Shown: positions 43,705 to 52,585, numbered from the stretch's first letter. The stretch is 64,000 bases of DNA from Azospirillum brasilense (GCF_007827795.1 NZ_VITI01000003.1:1-64000); one strand, 5' to 3'. Notes: generated by a model not told the origin, from the sequence alone. Program-made: numbers and translations.

Positions 43705-45018
43705 ATGAGCAACAAGCGCGTCCTGATCATCAGCCACGGCCATCCCGCCTTCTCGCTGGGCGGCGCGGAGGTGGCCTCCTACAACCTGCACCAGGGGCTT
43801 CACGACCTGCCCGGTTGGGAAAGCCATTACCTGGCCCGCACCTCCCCGCCGGTCACGCCGCACGGCAGCTCCGCCCTGATGGCGCTGCGCCAGAAAGAGC
43901 GGGAGGTCCTCTACCACGCAAACGACTACGACCATTTCCGGCTGTCGAACCGCAACCTGCCGGGGCTGGAGAAGGATTTCGTGCGCTACGTCCGCGACCT
44001 CCAGCCGGACGTGGTGAACTTCCACCATTTCCTGGGGCTGGGTATCGAGACGATCCAGGCGATCCGGCAGGCGCTGCCCCGCGTGCCGATCGTGGTGACC
44101 TTCCACGAGTATCTGTCCATCTGCCACCACCACGGCCAGATGGTGAAGACCAGCCGCAACACACTGTGCTACCGCGCCAGCCCGGCGGACTGCGCCGGCT
44201 GCTTCCCGCACATCGGCGAGGCCCAGTTCTTCAAGCGCGAGCTGTTCCTGAAGACCTTCCTGGAGCAGGCGGACTTCTACGTCAGCCCGTCGAACTTCCT
44301 GATCGACCGCTACGTCGACTGGGGCCTGCCCCGCGAGAAGTTCCGGATGATCGAGAACGGCCTGACCATCGAGGGCATCGCCCCGCCCCGCCCGCTCGCC
44401 CGCGGCGGCAAGCGCAACCGCTTCGCCTTCTTCGGCCAGCTCACCGAGTTCAAGGGCGCCCATGTGCTGGTCGAGGCGATCGGCCGCGTCTCGGAAAAGG
44501 CGTGGGGCGAGGACGGCGCGCTGATGATCTTCGGCGGCAACCTGGAGCGCCAGCCCGAAGCCTACCAGAAGAAATTCAACGAGGCGGTGGAGCGCGCCGG
44601 CGACCGCGTGCGCTTCTACGGCAGCTACCGCTCCGCCGAGCTGCCCGGCCTGATGAAGGACGTGGACTGGGTGGTGATGCCCTCCATCTGGTGGGAGAAT
44701 TCGCCGGTGGTGATCCAGGAGGCGTTCCTGCACGGCCGCCCGATCATCTCCAGCAACATCGGCGGCATGGGCGAGAAGGTCACCCACGGCGTGGACGGCC
44801 TGCATTTCCGCAACGCCAGCGTCGAGGATCTGGTGGACCGCCTGACCGAGGCGCTGACCACGCCGGACCTGTGGGACCGTCTGCGCATGCGCATCCGCCG
44901 CCCCATCGACCGCGCGGAATGCGCCCGCCGCCACGCCGACGTGTTCGACGCGCTGATCGCGAATGCGGGCGGCGGTGCCGTGTCGATGCCCGAGCGGGCG
45001 GTGGCGCAGAAGCCGTGA
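43705..45018 (+). CDS. Family-4 (GT-B) glycosyltransferase (437 aa)
   Basis: Paralogue of the GT4 at 40.2 kb. The N-terminal motif is GHPAFSLGGAEVASYNLH and the donor motif MPSIWWENSPVVIQEAF is followed by SSNIGGMGEKVTHGVDGLHF. Cysteines at 140, 155, 163 and 166 are in register with the other enzyme (ICHHHGQMV, LCYRASPADCAGCF). It probably acts on the same glycan. ATG 43705 was chosen because upstream in-frame sequence lies in the preceding gene. Its TGA overlaps the next ATG by one base. Confidence 0.9.
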   Translation: MSNKRVLIISHGHPAFSLGGAEVASYNLHQGLHDLPGWESHYLARTSPPVTPHGSSALMALRQKEREVLYHANDYDHFRLSNRNLPGLEKDFVRYVRDLQPDVVNFHHFLGLGIETIQAIRQALPRVPIVVTFHEYLSICHHHGQMVKTSRNTLCYRASPADCAGCFPHIGEAQFFKRELFLKTFLEQADFYVSPSNFLIDRYVDWGLPREKFRMIENGLTIEGIAPPRPLARGGKRNRFAFFGQLTEFKGAHVLVEAIGRVSEKAWGEDGALMIFGGNLERQPEAYQKKFNEAVERAGDRVRFYGSYRSAELPGLMKDVDWVVMPSIWWENSPVVIQEAFLHGRPIISSNIGGMGEKVTHGVDGLHFRNASVEDLVDRLTEALTTPDLWDRLRMRIRRPIDRAECARRHADVFDALIANAGGGAVSMPERAVAQKP

Positions 45019-46322
45019 TGGGGATGTTCGGGAGACGGGGCCCCACGTCCGGCACACGGGCCCCCACCCTAACCCTCCCCCGCTGCGCAGGGGAGGGAAC
45101 TCCGCCGCATGCCCTTCAATCCCCTCCCCCGCCCAGCGGGGGAGGGTTAGGGTGGGGGCAATACGCCGGCATCCTCCTCACCACCCTCCTCCTCGCCACC
45201 CCCTCGCACGCCGCGGACCTCCGCGTCAGCGTCCCCCAGGGCGCTACGCTGGAGACCGTCTACGACCACCGCACCCAGGCCTGTGAGGATTGGGACGTGC
45301 CGGACGCCCCGGCGCGCGCCTGGAAGGCGGCGGACGGCAGCGTCCGGCTGCTCGCCGCGCACACCCGCGCGCGGACCTTGAGCGGCCCGTCGCTGAACGA
45401 CCTGCACCACGCCTGCAGCATCGTCTTCCAATCGGCCAAGCGCGACGACCCGGCACGCTTCGACGACATGGGCTGGCTGACCTCGCCCTACACGCTCGAC
45501 GGCACGACCGTCTACGGGCTGGTTCACAACGAGTACCACGGCCACAAGCGCCGCGACCTCTGCCCGACGGGCGACTACATGGCCTGCTGGTGGAACGCGC
45601 TGACCCTCACCGTCTCGCACGACGGCGGGCAGAGCTTCGGGCCGGCGCGCTACGTCGCCGGGGTGCCCTACCGCTTCCGCGGCGATCTGGGGAAGCGGGC
45701 CGGGTTATTCGCGCCGAGCAACATCGTCGAGCGCGACGGCTGGTACTACGCCATGGCCTTCGCCGAGGGCATCGGCGCGCAGAAGCGCGGCGTCTGCCTG
45801 ATGCGCACCCGCGACCTCGCCGATCCGGCGTCCTGGCGGGCGTGGGACGGGCGGGACTTCACCGTCCGCTTCCGCGATCCCTACACCCAGGGCGAGGCCG
45901 ATCCCGAGGCGTCGGTCTGCGCGCCGCTGCCGCCCGACCGGCTGCCCTTCACGGTCACCAGCCTCGTCCGCCACACGCCGAGCGGCCTCTACGTCGCGGT
46001 GATGGCCGGGCGGCGAGCGGAACGCAAAGGGGCGGAGCCGGTGTCCGGCGTGTGGGTGTCGACCTCCGCCGACCTGATCGGCTGGTCCGCCCCCCGCCTC
46101 GCCTGGGCGGCACCGCTGCTCACCGACAAGAATTGCGCCGTGGACGAGACCTTCTACTACCCGGCCATTCTCGATCCGGACGCCAGAAGCCGGAATTTCG
46201 AGGACACGGATGGAAACGCCCAGCTCTATCTGACCCGGCTTGCCCAGAAAAATTGCAAGCCGACCAGGGATCGCGATCTGGTCCGAATAATGATCCGGGT
46301 TGAGCCGTCCCAAGGCGGCTAA
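45018..46322 (+). CDS. Secreted Asp-box/beta-propeller-like protein with a REPIN in its 5' coding region (434 aa)
   Basis: Function not recognised. The TGATG overlap with the GT4 gene marks ATG 45018 as the start. Residues about 15-48 are encoded by a family-1 REPIN-like repeat and are Pro/Gly-rich. A hydrophobic core at about 50-61 and a signal-peptidase-like site (PSHA|AD, about 65) follow. The mature part has an Asp-box (SHDGGQSF, about residue 200) as in sialidase-type propellers, and several cysteine pairs. It may bind or cleave glycans in the periplasm or outside. Whether export still works with the extended leader is unclear. Confidence 0.6.
   Translation: MGMFGRRGPTSGTRAPTLTLPRCAGEGTPPHALQSPPPPSGGGLGWGQYAGILLTTLLLATPSHAADLRVSVPQGATLETVYDHRTQACEDWDVPDAPARAWKAADGSVRLLAAHTRARTLSGPSLNDLHHACSIVFQSAKRDDPARFDDMGWLTSPYTLDGTTVYGLVHNEYHGHKRRDLCPTGDYMACWWNALTLTVSHDGGQSFGPARYVAGVPYRFRGDLGKRAGLFAPSNIVERDGWYYAMAFAEGIGAQKRGVCLMRTRDLADPASWRAWDGRDFTVRFRDPYTQGEADPEASVCAPLPPDRLPFTVTSLVRHTPSGLYVAVMAGRRAERKGAEPVSGVWVSTSADLIGWSAPRLAWAAPLLTDKNCAVDETFYYPAILDPDARSRNFEDTDGNAQLYLTRLAQKNCKPTRDRDLVRIMIRVEPSQGG
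45060..45159. repeat. REPIN-like inverted repeat, family 1, inside a coding sequence
   Basis: A 100-bp copy starting GCCCCCACCCTAACCC and ending GGGTTAGGGTGGGGGC, the same termini as the intergenic copies at 8290 and 23235. It lies wholly within the 5' end of the secreted Asp-box protein gene, and the frame stays open through it. Confidence 0.85.
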
Positions 46323-46385
46323 AATTAATCAAGATAAAACCCGAACCCCGCAACCTTCCACCACCCCGACCCCAGGAGAATTAAA

Positions 46386-47573
46386 TTGGCTAACATCCTA
46401 GTCATGATTCCCTCCGGCGAAGTCTATGACCATGACTGCGTGCGGTGGTACAGCTACCAGAACATTCAGCGTAGCATCAATCATTACCACAACATCGGCG
46501 ACGCCTTCGTCTATGATTCCTCGCTGAAGCTGCTGACCTTCGACCGCCTCGACGTCGTGGAGATCCGCGAGTTCAAGCAGGAGGTGGTGGACCGGGCCAA
46601 CGCCGAATACGATTACGTGTTCCTGCGCGGGTCGAACTACATCCACGACCACATGACCTGGCCGGAAGGCACCGAGCAGGTGCTGTCCAAGCTGCGCATC
46701 CCGGTCATCGCCTTCGGCGTCGGCGCCCAGGCCCCGGCCACCGGCAAGCTGACGCTGTCGGACGAGAGCAAGCGCATCTGGCAGATGTTCGCCGACAAGT
46801 CGACGACGCTCGGCGTGCGCGGCACCTACACCGCCGAAGTGCTGTGGGACCTCGGCATCAAGAACGTGCGCATCGTCGGCTGCCCGACCGCCTTCCGCAA
46901 CCGCGATCCGGAACTGCGCATCGACCTGCCGTCGCTGGACAGCGTGCGCAACGTCGGCATCACCATGCGTCGCGAGGTGTCCAGCCACTATTCGCCGGAC
47001 GTGAAGACCTACCTCACCCGCCACCGCGACTTCGTCAAGGACATGAGCCGCCGCTTCGACACCGTCCTGATGATGCAGGGCGAGGTCGAGGAGAAGAAGC
47101 TGCTCTGGGGCACCGACGAGCAGAAGGCCGAGGCCTGGGACGAGCTGCACAACAACAACTGGCTGAAGAACTGGTACTTCGACGAGGAGTTGGACGAGCT
47201 GTACCGCTCGCGCCTGTGGTACTCGGACGTCGTTGCCGACTACGAGAACATCGTGCGCTCGAAGGACCTCGTGCTGGGCTACCGCCTGCACGGCAACCTG
47301 ATGGCGCTGTCGAACGGCACGCCGTCGGTCTATTTCAGCTATGACAGCCGTACGGCGGAGTTCGCGGAGACCTTCGCGATCCCCTGCTACGACGTCTATT
47401 CCGACAAGCCCTTCGTCCTTGAGGAATACTGGGACCAGAGCCTGTTCGAGAAGTTCAACCGCACCTTCTACCAGCGCTACCGCGACATGCGGGAGTTCCT
47501 GGACGAGAACTACATCCCGCACCGCATGCCCAGCCCGACCGCGCGCAAGTCCCCGCAGCGCAAGGCGGCCTGA
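46386..47573 (+). CDS. Polysaccharide pyruvyltransferase-family protein (395 aa, TTG start)
   Basis: WcaK/AmsJ/CsaB-like fold. The C-terminal motif GYRLHGNLMALSNGTPSVYFSYD is the family signature, with a GT-B-like N-terminal half (FGVGAQAP, LGVRGTYTAEVL). It would ketal-link pyruvate to a sugar of the exported polysaccharide, although some members have other roles. The start is TTG 46386, because AGGAGA lies seven bases upstream; the first ATG (46404) has no ribosome-binding site and would delete the first strand. Part of the glycan cluster, 63 bp after the previous gene. Confidence 0.82.
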   Translation: MANILVMIPSGEVYDHDCVRWYSYQNIQRSINHYHNIGDAFVYDSSLKLLTFDRLDVVEIREFKQEVVDRANAEYDYVFLRGSNYIHDHMTWPEGTEQVLSKLRIPVIAFGVGAQAPATGKLTLSDESKRIWQMFADKSTTLGVRGTYTAEVLWDLGIKNVRIVGCPTAFRNRDPELRIDLPSLDSVRNVGITMRREVSSHYSPDVKTYLTRHRDFVKDMSRRFDTVLMMQGEVEEKKLLWGTDEQKAEAWDELHNNNWLKNWYFDEELDELYRSRLWYSDVVADYENIVRSKDLVLGYRLHGNLMALSNGTPSVYFSYDSRTAEFAETFAIPCYDVYSDKPFVLEEYWDQSLFEKFNRTFYQRYRDMREFLDENYIPHRMPSPTARKSPQRKAA

Positions 47574-47591
47574 CGGCGGTTGCCGCAAAGA

Positions 47592-47633
47592 GGGGCGCCG
47601 GTCCCGGAGGGCGTTCTCCGGGGCCGGCGCCCC
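47592..47633 (+). terminator. Strong hairpin terminator after the pyruvyltransferase-like gene
   Basis: GGGGCGCCGG pairs with CCGGCGCCCC, and the interior forms a second short stem. It is followed by GTTCCCGTTCTTTCTTC, a T-rich though not pure T tail. It probably ends the glycan operon. Confidence 0.65.
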
Positions 47634-47672
47634 GTTCCCGTTCTTTCTTCCGCTTACTCGCGAGTGCCCGCC

Positions 47673-48446
47673 ATGCCCGATGTCGCCACGCCCGACTCCA
47701 TGTCCTCCACTCCCGTCGCGGCGGAGCCTGCGGCGTCCGTCATCGAAGGCCGGGTGGACGCCGTCCAGGCCGGACGGATCTACGGCTGGGCCTGGGACCG
47801 CTCCTACCCCACCGACCGGTTGCAAGTCGAGTTCCGCGCCGAGATGCCGGACGGCCGCAGCGTCGTCCTGGGGCGCACGCTGGCCGACCGCCCGCGCGAG
47901 GATCTGGTCGGCGGCAATTTCGGCGACGGGCACCACGCCTTCGAGGCCGACCTCGCAATTCCGGACGGGCTCGACCCCACGCGCGTCGTCGCCGTGGTCG
48001 TCGCCCCAAGCACCGGCACCATCGCCACCTTCGCCCAGCCGAGCGCCGAGGAGAAGCTGCTGGAGCGCACACTCGCCCCGCATCTCGTGCGCATCGGCGC
48101 CGGGCTGGACGCCGCCCGCCGCGACCACCAGCAGATCGCCGCCGGCCAGCAGGGCATCGCCCGGCTGCTGCGCGAGACGCAGGAGCGCATCGCCACCGGC
48201 CAGGCCGGAGCCGGTGGTGCCGCCGCGGCGCAGCAGGCCGCCCTGTTGGACGCGCTCAACAGCCTTCAGGAGCGGGTCGCCGGGCTGGAGGTCTTCCTCG
48301 TCCGCATGGACACGACGCTGCGCGGCTTCGACGACGCGCTGAAGGTGAAGTCGGCCAAGTCGCACGCCCCCACGATCATAGCCGCCCTGGCCTCGGCCGT
48401 CGGGGCCTTCGCCGCGACGGTGATCGGGCTGGCGATCTTCGGGTAA
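47673..48446 (+). CDS. Hypothetical protein with GWAWD domain, coiled-coil and C-terminal membrane anchor (257 aa)
   Basis: Not recognised. Residues about 23-100 form a beta-rich domain beginning EGRVDAVQAGRIYGWAWDRS, a motif also found next to glycosyltransferases; the two large GT2 proteins here carry similar AGW-x-x-DP segments. Residues about 125-230 are helical and probably coiled-coil (RRDHQQIAAGQQGIARLL). The last 23 residues form one membrane helix (IIAALASAVGAFAATVIGLAIFG), so it is a tail-anchored inner-membrane protein. There is no signal peptide. It may organise the glycan machinery. Confidence 0.7.
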   Translation: MPDVATPDSMSSTPVAAEPAASVIEGRVDAVQAGRIYGWAWDRSYPTDRLQVEFRAEMPDGRSVVLGRTLADRPREDLVGGNFGDGHHAFEADLAIPDGLDPTRVVAVVVAPSTGTIATFAQPSAEEKLLERTLAPHLVRIGAGLDAARRDHQQIAAGQQGIARLLRETQERIATGQAGAGGAAAAQQAALLDALNSLQERVAGLEVFLVRMDTTLRGFDDALKVKSAKSHAPTIIAALASAVGAFAATVIGLAIFG

Positions 48447-48511
48447 CGGCGGCCCGCCGCCCTCCCGGCTCCTACACCCAGACTCCGTTTCCTCGTCTTT
48501 CCAGGCGCTTC

Positions 48512-48537
48512 AGCCGCCGCCGAAACCGGCGGCGGCT
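48512..48537 (+). terminator. Hairpin terminator
   Basis: AGCCGCCGCCG-AAAC-CGGCGGCGGCT followed by TTG; an 11-bp perfect GC stem with a 4-nt loop, 65 bp after the tail-anchored protein gene. Confidence 0.6.
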
Positions 48538-48696
48538 TTGCCGTGCGCTGGTGGTGGACGCGCCGCCGTTCCGGGTGCCACCCTGTATGACCGCGTCCCG
48601 GCGGGATTGCGGGCCGCGGCGGCGTCCAGAATGCCCCTGAAGCGATCCGCATTCCAGACCGACAAGGCCGGCGGCCTTTACCGGGAGACATGCGAC

Positions 48697-49170
48697 ATGC
48701 CCGCAGATGGTCCTTCCATCCCTCCGACCTCCCCGCTTGGCGGCGACCTCATCACGCCCAAGGATCTCCACGCGATCACCGAAGCTCAGGAGATGGCGCG
48801 GCGGAAGGAGGCCCAGGAGCTTGAGAAGAAAAGGCAGGAGGAGCAGAGCGCGATCCACGACGCCTTCATGCACCAGCACGTCCGCCCGGACGCCAAGGAG
48901 CGCTTCACCCGTGCCGTCCGCGCGGCGGCGGAACGCGGGGAGACCGAAATCGAGATCGTGCGCTTTCCCAGCGGCTATTGCAGCGACGGCAGCCGGGCGA
49001 TCAACAATATGTCGAGCCCGACCTAGCCGGACAGCCTCACCGGCTTCGTGCGGGAGTTCTACGACAGTTGCGAGCGGTATCCGCGCCCCGCCGGCTACAA
49101 GCTGCGCGCCCAGATTCTGAGCTATCCCGGCGGCATGCCGGGCGATGTCGGCGTCTTCCTGCACTGGTGA
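48697..49170 (+). pseudogene. Hypothetical gene interrupted by an in-frame amber codon
   Basis: From ATG 48697 (GGGAG nine bases upstream) a reading frame runs 109 codons to TAG at 49024-49026, then stays open in the same frame for 47 more codons to TGA 49168-49170. The downstream part keeps the same codon bias and reads like protein (SLTGFVREFYDSCERYPRP, ending GDVGVFLHW). The N-terminal part is helical and charged (residues 20-50, EAQEMARRKEAQELEKKRQ). Family not recognised. Either a recent nonsense mutation, a sequencing error or readthrough; a 109-aa shortened product is possible. Confidence 0.6.
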
Positions 49171-49218
49171 TCGCCGGCATCTGAACGCACCGACGCCCGG
49201 CCAAGGAATGGCCGGGCG
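49094..49218. terminator. Bidirectional hairpin between convergent genes (stem at 49194-49218)
   Basis: CGCCCGGCCA-AGGAA-TGGCCGGGCG forms a perfect 10-bp stem at 49194-49203 and 49209-49218 with a 5-nt loop. It lies just after the amber-interrupted gene and before the convergent beta-helix gene, so it probably ends both transcripts. The upstream part of this span is coding. Confidence 0.55.
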
Positions 49219-49254
49219 CGGTCGTCGCCGAAAATGTGGAGAGAGACCCCGTCC

Positions 49255-50967
49255 TTACGCGGTCGGGCTGGCCTTGTTAGCCGAGGAGATGGTGTTGTTG
49301 GCGACGTTCTGGCTGATGCTGTCGGCGATGGACACGGCGGAGCGGCCGTTGTTGTTGTTGAAGATGTTGTCGTGCACGTCGAGCGTGATCGACCCGGCGC
49401 CCTTCAGGTGCTCCATGATGCCGCCGTTGTTGTTGAAGATCTCGTTGCCGTAGATCTTGTAGGTGACGCTGGTGCCCTGGTTCTGGCCGACCGAGATGCC
49501 GACGTTGGCGTTGCCGTAGATCGTGTTGTCGTAGATCTCGGTGCTCGACTTGGCGAGGATGCCGGCGCCGCGCGGGTTGTCGTAGATGGTGTTGCCGTGG
49601 ATCTTCAGCGTGCTGTTGGCCTGGCTGTGGTCGTGGTACAGCCCGTGCGACCGGCCGTCGCCGCCGCCGGCGCCGTTGTTGAAGATCGTGTTGTCGGCGA
49701 TCTCTCCGCTCAGGATGCGGCCGTTCCAGCCCGAATACACACCGTCGGTCCGCCAGCCGTTGTCGCTGATGGTGTTGTTGGTGAAGTACTGGTCGGTGTT
49801 GTCGGCGGAGTAATGCACGATGCCGTAGGCGCCGTTGCCGTCGATGGTGGAATGGTCGATCCGCAACCCGTGGGACGTGCCGCTGATGACGACGCCCGAG
49901 CCCTGGTTGTCGACGATCTGCGAGTTGGTGACCTTCACGTTGTCGGCGCCGCCGTTGAGCAGCAGGCCGGCATCGCCCGAGCCCTTCATGGTCAGGCTGT
50001 CGAAGGTGATGTTGTCCTTGTTGTTCAGGCTGACGGCGTAGCTGGAGCCGCTGGCCGCCTCGATCACCGGGTTGGCGCCGGTGCCGTAGGCGCCGTAGAT
50101 GATCGGCTTGTCGGAGGTGCCGGAGGTCGAGGCCAGCAGGCTGTCGTGCCAGGTCTCGCCACGCTCGAACAGGACCAGCGAGCCGGCGGCGAAGTTGGTG
50201 GCGTTCACCTTGTCCAGCGACTTCCAGGCCTGGTTCGCGTCATGGCCGGAGTTGCTGTCGCTGCCGTTGGTCGCATCGACGTAGTAGATCTGCGAGGCCG
50301 GGGTGGACGGGTAGTCCGACGTGCCCGAGGATGGCGCCGTGGGGGCGGCCGGGGCCGCGGCGGCGGTCGTCGCGAAGAACTCCTTGGGAGCGGCGACGGC
50401 CAGCGTGCCGTTCCACCACATGTTGGCCTGACCCGGAACGACGTCCTTGCCGTCGAGCGCGCCCTTGTCATAGGTGACGGACGGATCGGTCGGGGCGACC
50501 TTGTGGCCGTTGATGGAGATGGCGTTGACCGTCAGGTTGCGGTCCTGCCCATCGACGGCGCCGTCGTTGTCGTACTGGATCTGAATCTTGTGCGCCTGAT
50601 CGGCGGTCACGTTGGCGTCGAAGGAAAAATCCTTGGCATCGCCGCCCGCGGTGCCTTCGCCGACCACGGCGCCGTCCACCAGCAGCTTGAAATGGGGCGA
50701 CACGCCGCCCGCGGCTGTGCCGGAGGCGTTCACGACGATCTTGGCAGTGGCGGCGGCAGCGGCCGTGGCGTCGGCCAGCGCCAGAGGCTGTGCGGTGGTC
50801 TGGAGTGCCTGGAGATGGAGAATTGAGTCCGGCGTTGCGGTGCTGTCGGCGGTCACCGGGGTGATGCTGTCGACAACAGCCTGGAACGGATCGGCAGCAG
50901 AATCACCGACAAAACCGGTCGTGTCGGCGTGGTTCTGATGATCAAGCTCAATGGCCATATGTTCCAT
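49255..50967 (-). CDS. CBM-like and right-handed beta-helix protein, probable polysaccharide-active (570 aa)
   Basis: Residues about 75-160 resemble calcium-dependent xylan-binding modules (KIVVNASGTAAGGVSPHFKL, YDNDGAVDGQDRNL). Residues about 225-560 begin YYVDATNGSDSNSGHDANQAWKSL and form a right-handed parallel beta-helix with many Asn-rich coils (NTIYDN, NEIFNNNGG), the fold of pectate lyases and epimerases. There is no signal peptide; the N-terminus is acidic and Ala/Thr-rich, so export may be by a type I or unknown route. It could trim or bind the glycan made by the neighbouring operon. No catalytic residues were assigned. Confidence 0.75.
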   Translation of the reverse strand: MEHMAIELDHQNHADTTGFVGDSAADPFQAVVDSITPVTADSTATPDSILHLQALQTTAQPLALADATAAAAATAKIVVNASGTAAGGVSPHFKLLVDGAVVGEGTAGGDAKDFSFDANVTADQAHKIQIQYDNDGAVDGQDRNLTVNAISINGHKVAPTDPSVTYDKGALDGKDVVPGQANMWWNGTLAVAAPKEFFATTAAAAPAAPTAPSSGTSDYPSTPASQIYYVDATNGSDSNSGHDANQAWKSLDKVNATNFAAGSLVLFERGETWHDSLLASTSGTSDKPIIYGAYGTGANPVIEAASGSSYAVSLNNKDNITFDSLTMKGSGDAGLLLNGGADNVKVTNSQIVDNQGSGVVISGTSHGLRIDHSTIDGNGAYGIVHYSADNTDQYFTNNTISDNGWRTDGVYSGWNGRILSGEIADNTIFNNGAGGGDGRSHGLYHDHSQANSTLKIHGNTIYDNPRGAGILAKSSTEIYDNTIYGNANVGISVGQNQGTSVTYKIYGNEIFNNNGGIMEHLKGAGSITLDVHDNIFNNNNGRSAVSIADSISQNVANNTISSANKASPTA

Positions 50968-51468
50968 GGTCTTTCACTCTTTCCTTTTTTACAGCGCCAC
51001 GTTTGTGGCGGTGGGCGGGAATGAGCGCGGATCGCGCCGTCCCGCTTGCTGTGCGCTCAATCGTTTTCGACAGGACCGGAGCCTAACCAGCCCCGTGTGG
51101 CCTTAAATGGTTCGATTTTAGGATAATTAGTTTTTGAAATGCGCCAAATCCATCACAGGAATTTCCCTAACGAAGGAGGTAGTTCCTCGAATTTAAGCGC
51201 TAACACGAACGGGGTAACGCTTTCGGCAAATTCTTGAAATTGCAGCGAACTACAAGAATTTAGCCGCCGATTTCCGATGGATTCCTGCGCCGCACCCAGT
51301 GATTGGCCCCGTCGTCTTGTGACATTCCTGTTGAAGAAAGCTGGGATGCCACATACCATACGCCACACGGACAGTTCGATGAGCGAACAATCCGTCTCGC
51401 CAGACAATCCAAAAATGATGAGCCGTGCCGACGGAAGCCCGGCCACCCATAAAGGGAAGGAATGAGGC
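50968..51468. other. Divergent intergenic region between the beta-helix gene and tctC
   Basis: About 500 bp, AT-richer than its flanks around 51110-51250, with no supported gene. Purine-rich ribosome-binding sites flank both ends (AAGGAAAG on the minus side; GGAAGGAATGAGG before tctC). Promoters for both genes must lie here; none was assigned. Confidence 0.6.
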
Positions 51469-52542
51469 ATGAAGGACGTACAGCGCCCGCGTTGCGCGCG
51501 GAAGACCCCTTTTGACTCCTTCGCTTTTAAAAAGCCCTATGGAAGATCGCTCGCAAGCGGCACGGCCTTGGCCGGCGCGCTCGGCCTTCTGCTGATTCCG
51601 AACGCGGCCCAGGCCGCTTGGGAACCGACCAAATCGGTCGAATTCGTCGTCCCGGCGGGAACCGGTGGCGGCGCCGACCAGATGGCGCGGATGATCCAGG
51701 GCATCATTCAGAAGAACAACCTGATGGGCCAGCCCATCGTCGTCATCAACAAGTCGGGCGGCGCCGGTGCGGAAGGCTTCCTCGATGTCAAATCGTCGAA
51801 CCGCAACCCGCACAAGATCATCATCACCCTATCCAACCTGTTCACCACGCCCCTGGCGACCGGCGTTCCCTTCTCCTGGAAGGACATGACCCCGGTGGCG
51901 ATGCTGGCGCTGGACAACTTCGTCCTGTGGGTGAACAGCGAGGCTCCGCAGAAATCGCCCAAGGAGTTCGTCGAGGCCGCCAAGGAGGGCGGCGCCAACC
52001 GCTTCAAGATGGGCGGCACCGGGTCCAAGCAGGAGGACCAGATCATCACCGCCGCCATCGAGCAGTCGGCGGGCGTAACCTTCACCTACGTCCCCTACAA
52101 GGGCGGCGGCGACGTGGCGGCCCAGCTCGTCGGCAACCACATCAACGCCAGCGTCAACAACCCGATCGAGGCGGTGTCGCAATGGCGGGCCGGCGCGCTG
52201 CGGCCCTTGTGCGTTTTCGACAAGGAGCGCATCCCGCTGAAAGAGCCGGTGGCCGACGGCAAGTCGTGGAACAGCATCCCCACCTGCAAGGAATCCGGGC
52301 TGGACGTCGAATACACCATGCTGCGCGGCATCTTCATGGGACCGGGCGTCACGCCGGACCAGGTCGCCTATTACGTGGATCTCTTCAAGAAGGTCCGCGA
52401 GACGGAGGAGTGGAAGGACTTCATGGCGAAGGGGGCCTTCAACGTCAGCTTCAAGACCGGCGACGACTTCAAGACCTGGTTGACCGCGGCGGAAACCCAG
52501 CACAAGACCCTGATGGACAAGGCGGGCTTCACCAAACAATAG
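51469..52542 (+). CDS. tctC: Tripartite tricarboxylate transporter substrate-binding protein (357 aa)
   Basis: Periplasmic binding protein of the TctC/Bug family. The signal peptide is unusually long (about 49 residues, hydrophobic core ASGTALAGALGLLLIPNAAQA). The mature part starts EPTKSVEFVVPAGTGGGADQMAR, the Bug-family signature, and has MGGTGSKQEDQI and YVPYKGGGDVAAQLVGNHI, typical ligand-site loops. It delivers a carboxylate (citrate, tricarballylate or another acid) to TctAB. First gene of tctCBA. Confidence 0.93.
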   Translation: MKDVQRPRCARKTPFDSFAFKKPYGRSLASGTALAGALGLLLIPNAAQAAWEPTKSVEFVVPAGTGGGADQMARMIQGIIQKNNLMGQPIVVINKSGGAGAEGFLDVKSSNRNPHKIIITLSNLFTTPLATGVPFSWKDMTPVAMLALDNFVLWVNSEAPQKSPKEFVEAAKEGGANRFKMGGTGSKQEDQIITAAIEQSAGVTFTYVPYKGGGDVAAQLVGNHINASVNNPIEAVSQWRAGALRPLCVFDKERIPLKEPVADGKSWNSIPTCKESGLDVEYTMLRGIFMGPGVTPDQVAYYVDLFKKVRETEEWKDFMAKGAFNVSFKTGDDFKTWLTAAETQHKTLMDKAGFTKQ

Positions 52543-52564
52543 CCCTCCCGTCCGACGCGCGGCC

Positions 52565-52585
52565 CCCGGGGCATCGCGCCCCGGG
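52565..52585 (+). terminator. Intercistronic hairpin between tctC and tctB
   Basis: CCCGGGGC-ATCGC-GCCCCGGG, a perfect 8-bp stem, 22 bp after the tctC stop and without a T-run. Probably stabilises tctC mRNA so that binding protein exceeds the membrane subunits. Confidence 0.5.

Noticed and set aside
51153..51470. 105-codon minus-strand frame upstream of tctC
   Set aside because: No recognisable features and no ribosome-binding site; lies in promoter DNA of atypical composition.
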